Assembly (NCBI GenBank): GCA_903892315.1
Contig: CAITHY010000149.1
Span: forward strand, 1 to 5,448
Length of the DNA: 5,448 nucleotides
Direction of reading: 5' to 3'
DNA from: an uncultured beta proteobacterium
Lineage (GTDB): Bacteria; Pseudomonadota; Gammaproteobacteria; Burkholderiales; Burkholderiaceae
A program made the translations under genes and the position numbers. Shown piece by piece: positions 1 to 5,448 of this stretch. Each line of letters opens with the position of its first letter. Positions within the stretch are counted from its first letter, which is position 1. The notes under the pieces are model-generated. The model was not told the origin of the DNA, searched no databases, and worked only from the letters and a program-made list of their open reading frames with translations.

Positions 1-728
1 ATCTGGGTGCTAATGGGCATGTACTTGGCGCCCGAGTCTTTGGGGTCGACTACTTGGCTGATGGTTTTTTGCTCGTTTGGGAAGCGCTTGGCTAGGGACT
101 CTAAGCTTTTGAGTCGCTCTTGTTGGTATCCCAATTCCACTTGCGCGGCGTTGATTTTTTTTGTGATGTTCGCATCGGCGCTGATTAATTGGGATTCTTG
201 TGCGCTAAACATCGACTTGATCGATAAGTAAGAAGCCCCTTGAAGTAAAAAGTTTTTTGCTCCGCGGGCATTGTCGATCGCCTTAACCCGCGAAGATCCG
301 CCCGCCGTTAGGGTAATGCTGACAATCGAGGTGCCTGCCGACTCCAAACCGGCGGTCGAGGCGAGGTCCTTGGTGTCTGCTTTACTCATGCCGTAGGTGG
401 CTAGAGCATTTTTTTGCCACCAGTCCGCATTACTTAAGGTGCGATAGAGGGATTCTTGACCCTCAGGCACCTTAGACTCATCGATGATTTGATCTGCCAG
501 GTTGGGCAAGGTTTTTTGCAGCGAGCGCCATCCGACTAAATCGGTACCGCCATTGTTATTGAGAACGAGCTCGGCGTTATAACTGCCCAGGAAGAACCAG
601 CCTGATAAGCCAAGAATCGCGCCCAGAATACTTGCTATGGCCAGTTTTTTCCAGGCTCCAGTCAGAAAATTGACGATATCCAGAAGGGAGATTTCATTTT
701 CTAGGTTAATTGGATGCTGCTCACTCAT
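1..728 (-). CDS. Wzz-type polysaccharide chain-length determinant protein, C-terminus cut by window edge
   Basis: Inner-membrane protein predicted to set the modal length of the polymer made by a Wzy polymerase. The frame is open from the ATG at 728 to the left edge, giving 242 complete residues and no stop. The N-terminus EISLLDIVNFLTGAWKK (12-28) is the classic short cytoplasmic lead of Wzz/FepE/Etk proteins, followed by a transmembrane helix at about 29-47. The rest is periplasmic: a mixed region with NADWWQKNALATYGMSKAD, an alpha/beta part, and a charged helical segment near 175-215 (QESQLISADANITKKINAAQ onward) that looks like a coiled coil, as in the long Wzz arm. The second membrane helix and any kinase domain lie outside the window. 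AAGGA at 737-741 with an 8-nt spacer supports the start. It lies 69 nt after the ligase gene in the same direction, as expected for a chain-length partner. The exact subfamily cannot be told from this part. Confidence 0.88.
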   Translation of the reverse strand, partial: MSEQHPINLENEISLLDIVNFLTGAWKKLAIASILGAILGLSGWFFLGSYNAELVLNNNGGTDLVGWRSLQKTLPNLADQIIDESKVPEGQESLYRTLSNADWWQKNALATYGMSKADTKDLASTAGLESAGTSIVSITLTAGGSSRVKAIDNARGAKNFLLQGASYLSIKSMFSAQESQLISADANITKKINAAQVELGYQQERLKSLESLAKRFPNEQKTISQVVDPKDSGAKYMPISTQ

Positions 729-736
729 TGCGCTTT

Positions 737-741
737 TCCTT
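737..741 (-). promoter_or_regulatory. Ribosome binding site of the Wzz-type gene
   Basis: On the minus strand AAGGA (within AAAAGGA) ends 8 nt before the ATG at 728, a near-consensus Shine-Dalgarno at good spacing. It decides the start: the frame is otherwise only defined by being open to the left edge. It is the clearest ribosome binding site in the window; the other genes have weak or coupled initiation signals. Confidence 0.7.
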
Positions 742-768
742 TTGATGCTCTTGCCAATCGTTACACCA

Positions 769-774
769 ATTATA
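769..774 (-). promoter_or_regulatory. Possible -10 promoter hexamer upstream of the Wzz-type gene
   Basis: A perfect TATAAT on the minus strand lies in the 69-nt gap between the ligase and Wzz-type genes, about 40 nt before the ATG at 728. A start near 762 would leave a leader of about 34 nt. The hexamer 17 nt upstream (GCGCCA) matches TTGACA at only 3 of 6 positions, and no TG extension precedes the -10. It may be an internal promoter or a chance A/T-rich match. Confidence 0.2.
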
Positions 775-1141
775 AGCGTATGGTGCTTGGGTGGCGCCTA
801 CCGATTGCCAGTGCTGGGCGGCAGCGCTGCGGGTGTTGGAGTTATTGGGGGTTTGGATGGGAGTAAGAGCGCAGCATTCAGGCTGATCAAAAAACAGAGT
901 ATCTCGATGCCGTGCTGTGAGCTGACCTCGCCCACCATGTAGATCAGAATTAAACCGACCGAAAGCAGTCCGGCTGTACTACGCAGTGGACTAGTAGAAC
1001 CCATTGAGAGAGAGATCGTGCTCAGCAGAGAGCCGATTAGGAGCAGGAGGCCAGGGTATCCAAATGCCAGGGCGATATCTACCCAGGCGCTATGGGTGCC
1101 GGAGATATCCGCACTATTGGGGTAACTGTCTTTTAAGAGTG

Positions 1142-1160
1142 TTGCGAAAGATTTTCGCAA
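1142..1160. repeat. 8-bp perfect inverted repeat downstream of the ligase frameshift
   Basis: TTGCGAAA at 1142-1149 and TTTCGCAA at 1153-1160 are exact reverse complements separated by 3 nt. In the mRNA this would be a short hairpin starting 14 nt after the C5 run at the frameshift. It is modest (three G-C pairs) and lies within the codons I-L-R-K-S-F-A. A role is not shown by the sequence. Confidence 0.4.
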
Positions 1161-1174
1161 GATGCCCACGCCAA

Positions 1175-1193
1175 GGGGGTTTGGGGCAAGAAG
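1175..1193 (-). other. Frameshift site in the ligase gene (one base apparently missing)
   Basis: On the minus strand this stretch contains runs of C4, A3 and C5. Upstream codons read ...TTC TTG CCC CAA in one frame. Family-like codons for N-P-L-G-V-G are in the frame one base earlier. Adding a single base in any of the three runs, or a G after TTG, rejoins the frames without a stop. An extra A gives FLPQNPLGVG, an extra early C gives FLPPNPLGVG, and an extra C in the C5 run gives FLPQTPLGVG. The first two fit the usual (E/K/Q/H)NPLGxG style best. The runs are short for transcriptional slippage, and no canonical X XXY YYZ heptamer sits in frame. Confidence 0.8.
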
Positions 1194-2235
1194 ATGGTGA
1201 AACCTGCCGTGGCCCAAGCAAAGCGCTCATAGGTATTAACTTTGACAATTTGACCACTGGCGTTCTGGGGGTAGCCCAGCGCTGGGGGGTTTTGCCAGTT
1301 GGGGTACTTATGAATCTGAACCGCTGTCTTGGCATCTTCCCAGGTACTTGACCAGCCGGGGTTGTGTTTGTTCTGCTCTAGGCCAAACCACGCTAGGAAC
1401 ATCATGGCGCAAACCACCACTACAAGCATGGCTAAAGCACCTTGCTTATGTGCTTTTGTGAATAGAGCGCTAAGCAGCTTATAAAGCAAAGGGATCCCCA
1501 CAATACCAAAGATCATGGCCGCTAAACCCACGCCATTGCGGGCGTCAAATATAAAGACCGAGGCATATAAAGAGATTGCTGTTCCTGCGAGCCATAAGAG
1601 GGCGACCACCGCCTTCTCTGGTAATGTCGCCCTGCGTAGGGTATCTAGGAGCGTCCCTAGTAAACCAATTAGCATGATGGTGCCGCTTAATACCCCGCTG
1701 ATTTTTAAGCGGTAAATATAGTTTTCGTAATCAATGGCAAATAGACTGTGGGCGGCCATGGCTTTGGGAATATATTGATAAAACAGATAGCCAAAGCTGG
1801 CTAGGATGCCCAGCCAGAGGCAATTGATTGCCGCGGGGCGTTTGGCGAGCGCCAAGCCTGTTCCCAAAGCCACAATCACCGCTAGGAAACTTCGCAACCA
1901 AGTGCTGATTAATTCGTGGAACTGCTGCTCGGGAAAGCGCGAGAAAAATACGTAGTGGATTACTACCCAACAGAACATGAGTCCGAGCAAGATGAATGGC
2001 ACCTTATTTTGCAGGGGAATTTTGGTGGGGTTGTTTTTAAAGAAGCGTACGCAATAAATCAATGAGGCAATAGCTCCCAGCACCAAGAGCGCATTGCGTA
2101 GCGCGATGGTTTCTCTTACCGCCCAAATCCCCAAGAGAATACTTGAGCCAATAATTAAGGCCCACCCCAAGACATTGCGCTCTTTTTTAACCATCCCAGC
2201 TGGTGGGATTGCGGCCTTTAGATCTGACGCATTAG

Positions 2236-3219
2236 TCATTGCGTAGCGGTCTTGTGCGTCAGCATTTCTTGATAGGCATTATGAAGACCTACTTCTAAAT
2301 TGACCTGGGGCATCCAGCCCAATGCATTTAAACGCTCAGAACTCATCCACTTACGAGGGGCGCCATCTGGCTTACTGGGGTCAAACGCAATGGTGCCTTG
2401 ATAGCCTACTGCCTTTGATACGGCCTGGGCTAATTGCATGATCGTGATATCACTTCCATAACCCACATTAATATGACTTTGCATTGGCGCCGTTTGGCTG
2501 TCATAGGTTTGTTTATCTAACTGCATAACAAAGACCGAGGCAGCGGCCATGTCATCGACATACAAAAATTCACGTCTTGGGGTGCCGGTTCCCCAGATCA
2601 GCACCTCAGGTACATTAGCTAGCTTGGCCTCATGAAAGCGCCTGATGAGTGCGGGGATGACGTGGCTATTTTCAGGGTGATAGTTATCACCTGGACCATA
2701 CAAATTGGTTGGCATTACCGAGCGGTAATCAACACCATGTGAGGCACCATATTGGCGGTTATAACTTTCACACATTTTGATGCCGGCAATCTTGGCAATC
2801 GCATAAGGCTCATTTGTTGGCTCTAGCTTGCCAGTGAGTAGCGCATCCTCACTCATGGGTTGCGGTGCTAGCTTGGGATAAATGCAGCTTGATCCTAAAA
2901 ACAGGAGTTTTTTAACGCCATTCATAAATGCCTGATGAATCACATTGTTTTGCACCATCAGGTTGTCGTAAATAAATTCTGCTGGAAAAGTATTGTTCGC
3001 ATGAATACCCCCTACCCTTGCCGCCGCTAGATATACTTGTTCAGGCTTTTCTTGTTCAAAGAAAGCCTGAACGGCCGCTTGGTTGCATAGATCAAGTTGT
3101 GCATGAGTACGAAAGACCACATTGGTATAGCCCTTGGCCACCAGATTGCGGACAATCGCAGAACCCACCATGCCACGATGGCCGGCTACATAAATCTTTT
3201 GACTCAAGTCAGCATTCAT
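2236..3219 (-). CDS. fcl: GDP-L-fucose synthase (GDP-4-keto-6-deoxy-mannose 3,5-epimerase-4-reductase)
   Basis: Complete 327-aa extended SDR enzyme, also called WcaG. It epimerises C3 and C5 of GDP-4-keto-6-deoxy-mannose and reduces C4 with NADPH to yield GDP-L-fucose. The cofactor motif is GHRGMVG at residues 13-19. [11 protein letters not shown] (66-76) is typical of the family. Active-site residues by alignment with E. coli GFS are S110 and C112 in [10 protein letters not shown]139 and K143 in YAIAK, and H186 in ENSHVIPA. C112 and H186 are the expected epimerase acid/base pair, so the enzyme looks competent. [26 protein letters not shown] (173-198) and [13 protein letters not shown] are further signatures. 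A short extra stretch, ASHGV at 159-163, seems absent in E. coli. The ATG at 3219 has only a weak purine stretch (AAGAAG about 13 nt upstream) in A/T-rich DNA. The TGA stop overlaps the ATG of the ligase gene by 4 nt. Confidence 0.97.
   Translation of the reverse strand: MNADLSQKIYVAGHRGMVGSAIVRNLVAKGYTNVVFRTHAQLDLCNQAAVQAFFEQEKPEQVYLAAARVGGIHANNTFPAEFIYDNLMVQNNVIHQAFMNGVKKLLFLGSSCIYPKLAPQPMSEDALLTGKLEPTNEPYAIAKIAGIKMCESYNRQYGASHGVDYRSVMPTNLYGPGDNYHPENSHVIPALIRRFHEAKLANVPEVLIWGTGTPRREFLYVDDMAAASVFVMQLDKQTYDSQTAPMQSHINVGYGSDITIMQLAQAVSKAVGYQGTIAFDPSKPDGAPRKWMSSERLNALGWMPQVNLEVGLHNAYQEMLTHKTATQ
3039..3072. repeat. 11-bp perfect inverted repeat inside fcl
   Basis: GTTCAGGCTTT at 3039-3049 is exactly complementary to AAAGCCTGAAC at 3062-3072, with a 12-nt loop. 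It lies in codons 50-62 of fcl ([13 protein letters not shown]), so it could fold in the mRNA. There is no T-run after it on either strand, so it is not an intrinsic terminator. Its function is unknown, and part of it is dictated by the repeated Q/E/F coding. Confidence 0.5.
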
Positions 3220-3261
3220 ATTTTTTATTATGCTTCTTATTAGCGCTATCGGGTTTGAGTC

Positions 3262-4392
3262 TTAATTCTCTTTGCCAACTGCTACTGAATAACCATGCTT
3301 TTGTAGGAGTGCATGTTGCTTAGCCAGGTCCAAGTCATTGGCCACCATCTCGACAATCATTTCATCCAAAGTAATCTCAGGAACCCAGCCCAGCTTTTCT
3401 TTGGCTTTCGTTGGATCGCCTAAAAGGGTCTCTACTTCTGTGGGGCGGTAGTAGCGTGGGTCAATTTGCACGATAACATCGCCAACTTTTAAGGCTGGCG
3501 CTTTATCACCTTCAATAGAAGCAACAGTGGCCTTTTCATTTTCAGCGGCACCTTCGAACTTGAGCGTAATACCCAATTGCTTAGCGCTGCGGATAATAAA
3601 TTCACGCACGGTAAATTGCACACCTGTAGCAATGACAAAATCTTCTGGTTTATTTTGCTGAAGCATGAGCCACTGCATACGGACATAATCTTTGGCATGA
3701 CCCCAGTCACGCAGTGCATCGATATTACCCATGAATAGGCACTTCTCTAGACCTTGGGAAATATTCGCCAAGCCGCGAGTCACCTTGCGGGTAACAAAAG
3801 TTTCACCGCGACGCTTAGACTCATGGTTAAACAAAATACCGTTACACGCATACATGCCGTAGGCTTCACGGTAATTAATCGTGATCCAATAGGCATAGAG
3901 CTTGGCAACTGCATACGGACTACGCGGATAAAACGGGGTAGTTTCTTTTTGGGGAATCTCTTGTACTAAACCATAAAGCTCAGAAGTCGATGCTTGATAA
4001 AAACGGGTTTTCTTTTCCAAGCCCAAAATGCGGATGGCCTCTAACATACGCAGGGGGCCCATGGCATCGACATCGGCGGTGTACTCAGGAGATTCAAAAG
4101 AGACTGCTACGTGTGACTGAGCGCCGAGGTTATAAATCTCATCGGGCTGGGTTTGATCGATGATGCGCACCAAATTGCTAGTATCGGTTAAATCGCCGTA
4201 ATGAAGGATTAAATCCGGGTGATTGACATGGGGGTCTTGATAGAGATGGTCAATACGCTCGGTATTAAAAGAAGAGGCGCGGCGCTTAATCCCATGAACG
4301 ATATAGCCTTTTTCTAATAAGAATTCGGCAAGGTAAGAACCGTCTTGGCCAGTAATGCCAGTAATGAGGGCTACTTTTTGTTTGCTTGTCAT
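3262..4392 (-). CDS. gmd: GDP-mannose 4,6-dehydratase
   Basis: Complete 376-aa short-chain dehydrogenase/reductase of the extended type, close in length to E. coli Gmd (about 373). It converts GDP-D-mannose to GDP-4-keto-6-deoxy-D-mannose in the cytoplasm, using bound NADP. The Rossmann glycine motif is GITGQDG at residues 12-18, followed by the family signature [18 protein letters not shown] (34-51). Catalytic residues by family alignment are T136 and E138 in QASTSELYG, and Y160 and K164 in YAVAK. Other family blocks are [20 protein letters not shown] (93-112), [15 protein letters not shown] (189-203), [11 protein letters not shown] (227-237) and [20 protein letters not shown] (311-330). The ATG at 4392 is preceded by AAGAG (4400-4404) with a 7-nt spacer, a plausible ribosome binding site. 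It lies 44 nt after manC and 42 nt before fcl, with no terminator, so the genes are probably co-transcribed. No damage is seen. The product could also feed GDP-rhamnose or GDP-perosamine routes, but the adjacent fcl points to fucose. Confidence 0.97.
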   Translation of the reverse strand: MTSKQKVALITGITGQDGSYLAEFLLEKGYIVHGIKRRASSFNTERIDHLYQDPHVNHPDLILHYGDLTDTSNLVRIIDQTQPDEIYNLGAQSHVAVSFESPEYTADVDAMGPLRMLEAIRILGLEKKTRFYQASTSELYGLVQEIPQKETTPFYPRSPYAVAKLYAYWITINYREAYGMYACNGILFNHESKRRGETFVTRKVTRGLANISQGLEKCLFMGNIDALRDWGHAKDYVRMQWLMLQQNKPEDFVIATGVQFTVREFIIRSAKQLGITLKFEGAAENEKATVASIEGDKAPALKVGDVIVQIDPRYYRPTEVETLLGDPTKAKEKLGWVPEITLDEMIVEMVANDLDLAKQHALLQKHGYSVAVGKEN

Positions 4393-4436
4393 ATCTTTAC
4401 TCTTTTATTTATGAAGTTCTCTAGTAAGTCTACTGG

Positions 4437-5448
4437 TTAACTGCGTCCATAGGTATCTTCAAAGCGCACAATATCATCTTCGCCCAAATAGCTACCCGAT
4501 TGCACTTCAATGATTTCTAAGGGTGTTTTACCTGGATTGGCTAAACGATGGATTTGTCCTTGCGGAATGTAAGTACTTTGATTTTCAGTGAGCGTGAGGA
4601 CTTGATCGCCATTGCTAATTTCTGCCGTGCCTTTCACCACAATCCAGTGCTCGGCACGATGGTGATGCATTTGCAAGGATAGGCTTGCTCCAGGTTTTAC
4701 CTGAATACGCTTCACCTTAAAGCGCTCACCCTCATCGACACTGTCATACCAACCCCAAGGCCTAGATACTTTACGGTGTAGATTTTTCTCTTCCCGTTTT
4801 TGTACGCTTAGTTGATTAACGATCTCTTTAACATCTTGGCTATTTTTTCTATCGGCGACCAAAACTGCGTCAGCCGTTTCAATGATGATCAGATTTTCAA
4901 CCCCAACCGCACTAACTAAACGACTACTCGCGTGGACTAATGAGTTCCTTGAATTGGCCAGCAAGATATCACCGCTCGTAACGTTCCCATTTTGATCTTG
5001 GGTTCCTACTTGCCAAACGGCATCCCAAGCGCCTAGGTCATTCCAGCCTGCATCAAGCTCAACCATCTTGATCGCAAATTTGGAATTGGGGCACTTCTCA
5101 ATGACAGCATAGTCAATCGACTCACTGGGAGTCGCATTAAAAGCCTCTTTACCTGGACGAATAAAAAGAGCATCGCCAGAATCATCTTGGGTTTTTGCTT
5201 GCCATGCTGCTTGAGTAGCTACCAGAATATCTGGGCGAAACTCGCCTAGGGCAGAGAGCCACACGCTGGCTTTGAGTACAAACATACCGCCATTCCAAAA
5301 ATAGCCACCATCTTTTAAATACTGCGTTGCTGTTGGTGCATCGGGCTTTTCAACAAAACGCTCAACGGTATATTCATCCGCACTGTCTGTGGAAGTTTTA
5401 TTTTGTGTCTTGATATAACCGTAACCAGTTTCTGGGGCGCTAGGTGTA
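4437..5448 (-). CDS. manC: Mannose-1-phosphate guanylyltransferase / mannose-6-phosphate isomerase (ManC/CpsB type), N-terminus cut by window edge
   Basis: Cytoplasmic bifunctional enzyme. The N-terminal nucleotidyltransferase makes GDP-mannose from mannose-1-P and GTP, and the C-terminal cupin interconverts fructose-6-P and mannose-6-P. The frame stays open to the right edge, giving 336 visible residues ending in TAA. Family members are about 470-480 aa, so roughly 140 residues are missing, including the GTP-binding GGxGTRL region. Visible transferase motifs, numbered from the window edge, are TPSAPETGYGYI (1-12), FVEKPD (31-36), YFWNGGMF (49-56) and DAGWNDLGAW (132-141). The type II PMI cupin starts near VSRPWGWY (about 227), with metal-binding-style QMHHHRAEHW (259-268) and PQGQIHRLANPG (295-306). 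It ends in EIIEVQSGSYLGEDDIVRFEDTYGR. The ATG at 5285 is internal (M of NGGMF), not the start. It lies 44 nt upstream of gmd, to which it supplies GDP-mannose. The symbol manC is used for the family; cpsB, algA and xanB are synonyms elsewhere. Confidence 0.95.
   Translation of the reverse strand, partial: TPSAPETGYGYIKTQNKTSTDSADEYTVERFVEKPDAPTATQYLKDGGYFWNGGMFVLKASVWLSALGEFRPDILVATQAAWQAKTQDDSGDALFIRPGKEAFNATPSESIDYAVIEKCPNSKFAIKMVELDAGWNDLGAWDAVWQVGTQDQNGNVTSGDILLANSRNSLVHASSRLVSAVGVENLIIIETADAVLVADRKNSQDVKEIVNQLSVQKREEKNLHRKVSRPWGWYDSVDEGERFKVKRIQVKPGASLSLQMHHHRAEHWIVVKGTAEISNGDQVLTLTENQSTYIPQGQIHRLANPGKTPLEIIEVQSGSYLGEDDIVRFEDTYGRS

Larger units (their letters stand above)
798..2239 (-). 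pseudogene. O-antigen ligase/polymerase family membrane protein (Wzy_C/WaaL-like), interrupted by a one-base frameshift
   Basis: Inner-membrane protein that would transfer undecaprenyl-linked glycan to lipid A-core (WaaL) or polymerise repeat units (Wzy); a PglL-type protein glycosylase is a further option. The first frame (2239-1133, 368 aa) follows family style only to residue 351. Its last 17 residues (PQTPLAWASC...) do not. The family pattern continues in the -1 frame from position 1187 to the TAG at 798: NPLGVG, then GTHSAWVDIALAFGYPG, then two or three membrane helices and a Pro-rich tail. With one base restored the product is about 480 aa. I see about nine hydrophobic segments before residue 287 (near 23-40, 46-64, 78-100, 115-133, 137-155, 181-200, 207-231, 236-257, 266-286). 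A large polar periplasmic loop follows, with KYPNWQNP and NTYERFAWATAG, and then the C-terminal helices. R234 (FDARNG) and the His of GTHS match the conserved Arg and His of the family. The start at 2239 is chosen for the ATGA overlap with fcl; M16 is an alternative. An ATG at 1217 could in principle start a 139-aa fragment but has no convincing support. Confidence 0.87.

Noticed and set aside
7..942. Plus-strand open frames at 7-231 and 637-942
   Set aside because: They lie antisense to the Wzz-type gene and the ligase 3' end, whose minus-strand translations carry clear family features. The plus-strand translations look like no known protein.
1004..1351. Plus-strand frame of 115 codons and minus-strand frame 1114-1335 around the frameshift
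   Set aside because: These are shadow frames over the ligase gene. The family motifs are found only in the two minus-strand frames described for the ligase.
1731..1970. Minus-strand 79-codon frame inside the ligase gene
   Set aside because: It overlaps the conserved membrane helices of the ligase in another frame and has no recognisable content.
2195..2209. TCCCA...TGGGA palindrome near the start of the ligase gene
   Set aside because: It is a five-base-pair stem inside coding sequence, well within chance, with no link to a regulatory site.
3018..3969. Frames at 3018-3323 (+), 3754-3969 (+) and 3489-3719 (-)
   Set aside because: All overlap intact gmd or fcl reading frames with full catalytic motifs, so they are chance open frames.
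4422..4436. Possible hairpin in the manC-gmd gap
   Set aside because: Only four or five base pairs can form, with no T-run, so it is not a credible terminator or attenuator.
1..5448. CRISPR array, tRNA/rRNA, insertion sequence, toxin-antitoxin or phage-defence genes
   Set aside because: No repeated spacers, cloverleaf-like segments, transposase-like proteins or terminal repeats were seen, and coding genes fill almost the whole window.

Overview
The window is one stretch of a surface-polysaccharide (O-antigen or capsule) biosynthesis locus from a Gram-negative bacterium. All five genes lie on the minus strand, so transcription runs from the right end to the left. Base composition looks moderate, somewhat under 50% G+C by eye. 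The ligase and chain-length protein resemble those of freshwater Burkholderiales such as Polynucleobacter. That placement is an inference from remembered protein style, not from a search.

Layout in order of transcription. (1) 5448-4437: C-terminal two-thirds or so of a bifunctional mannose-1-phosphate guanylyltransferase/mannose-6-phosphate isomerase (ManC/CpsB type), whose N-terminus is off the right edge. (2) 4392-3262: complete GDP-mannose 4,6-dehydratase (gmd). (3) 3219-2236: complete GDP-L-fucose synthase (fcl). (4) 2239-798: polytopic O-antigen ligase/polymerase (Wzy_C/WaaL-like) gene, split by a one-base frameshift near 1175-1193. (5) 728-1: N-terminal 242 residues of a Wzz-type chain-length determinant, whose C-terminus is off the left edge. 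Gaps between genes are 44, 42, -4 (ATGA overlap) and 69 nt. No intrinsic terminator is evident in them, so this reads as one operon.

The first three enzymes form a continuous route: mannose-6-P/mannose-1-P to GDP-mannose, then GDP-4-keto-6-deoxy-mannose, then GDP-L-fucose. The last two genes encode inner-membrane proteins that act on the finished glycan: a ligase or polymerase with a large periplasmic loop, and a regulator of chain length. The locus therefore probably supplies GDP-fucose (or GDP-mannose) for a surface glycan. The glycosyltransferases, flippase and phosphomannomutase are not in the window.

The most notable feature is the ligase frameshift. Both halves are clearly conserved in style and join into about 480 residues if one base is restored within a run of short homopolymers. 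It is either a sequencing error or a real lesion that would affect surface glycan assembly. I see no RNA genes, insertion sequences, CRISPR array or undescribed system. The rest is a conventional polysaccharide locus.
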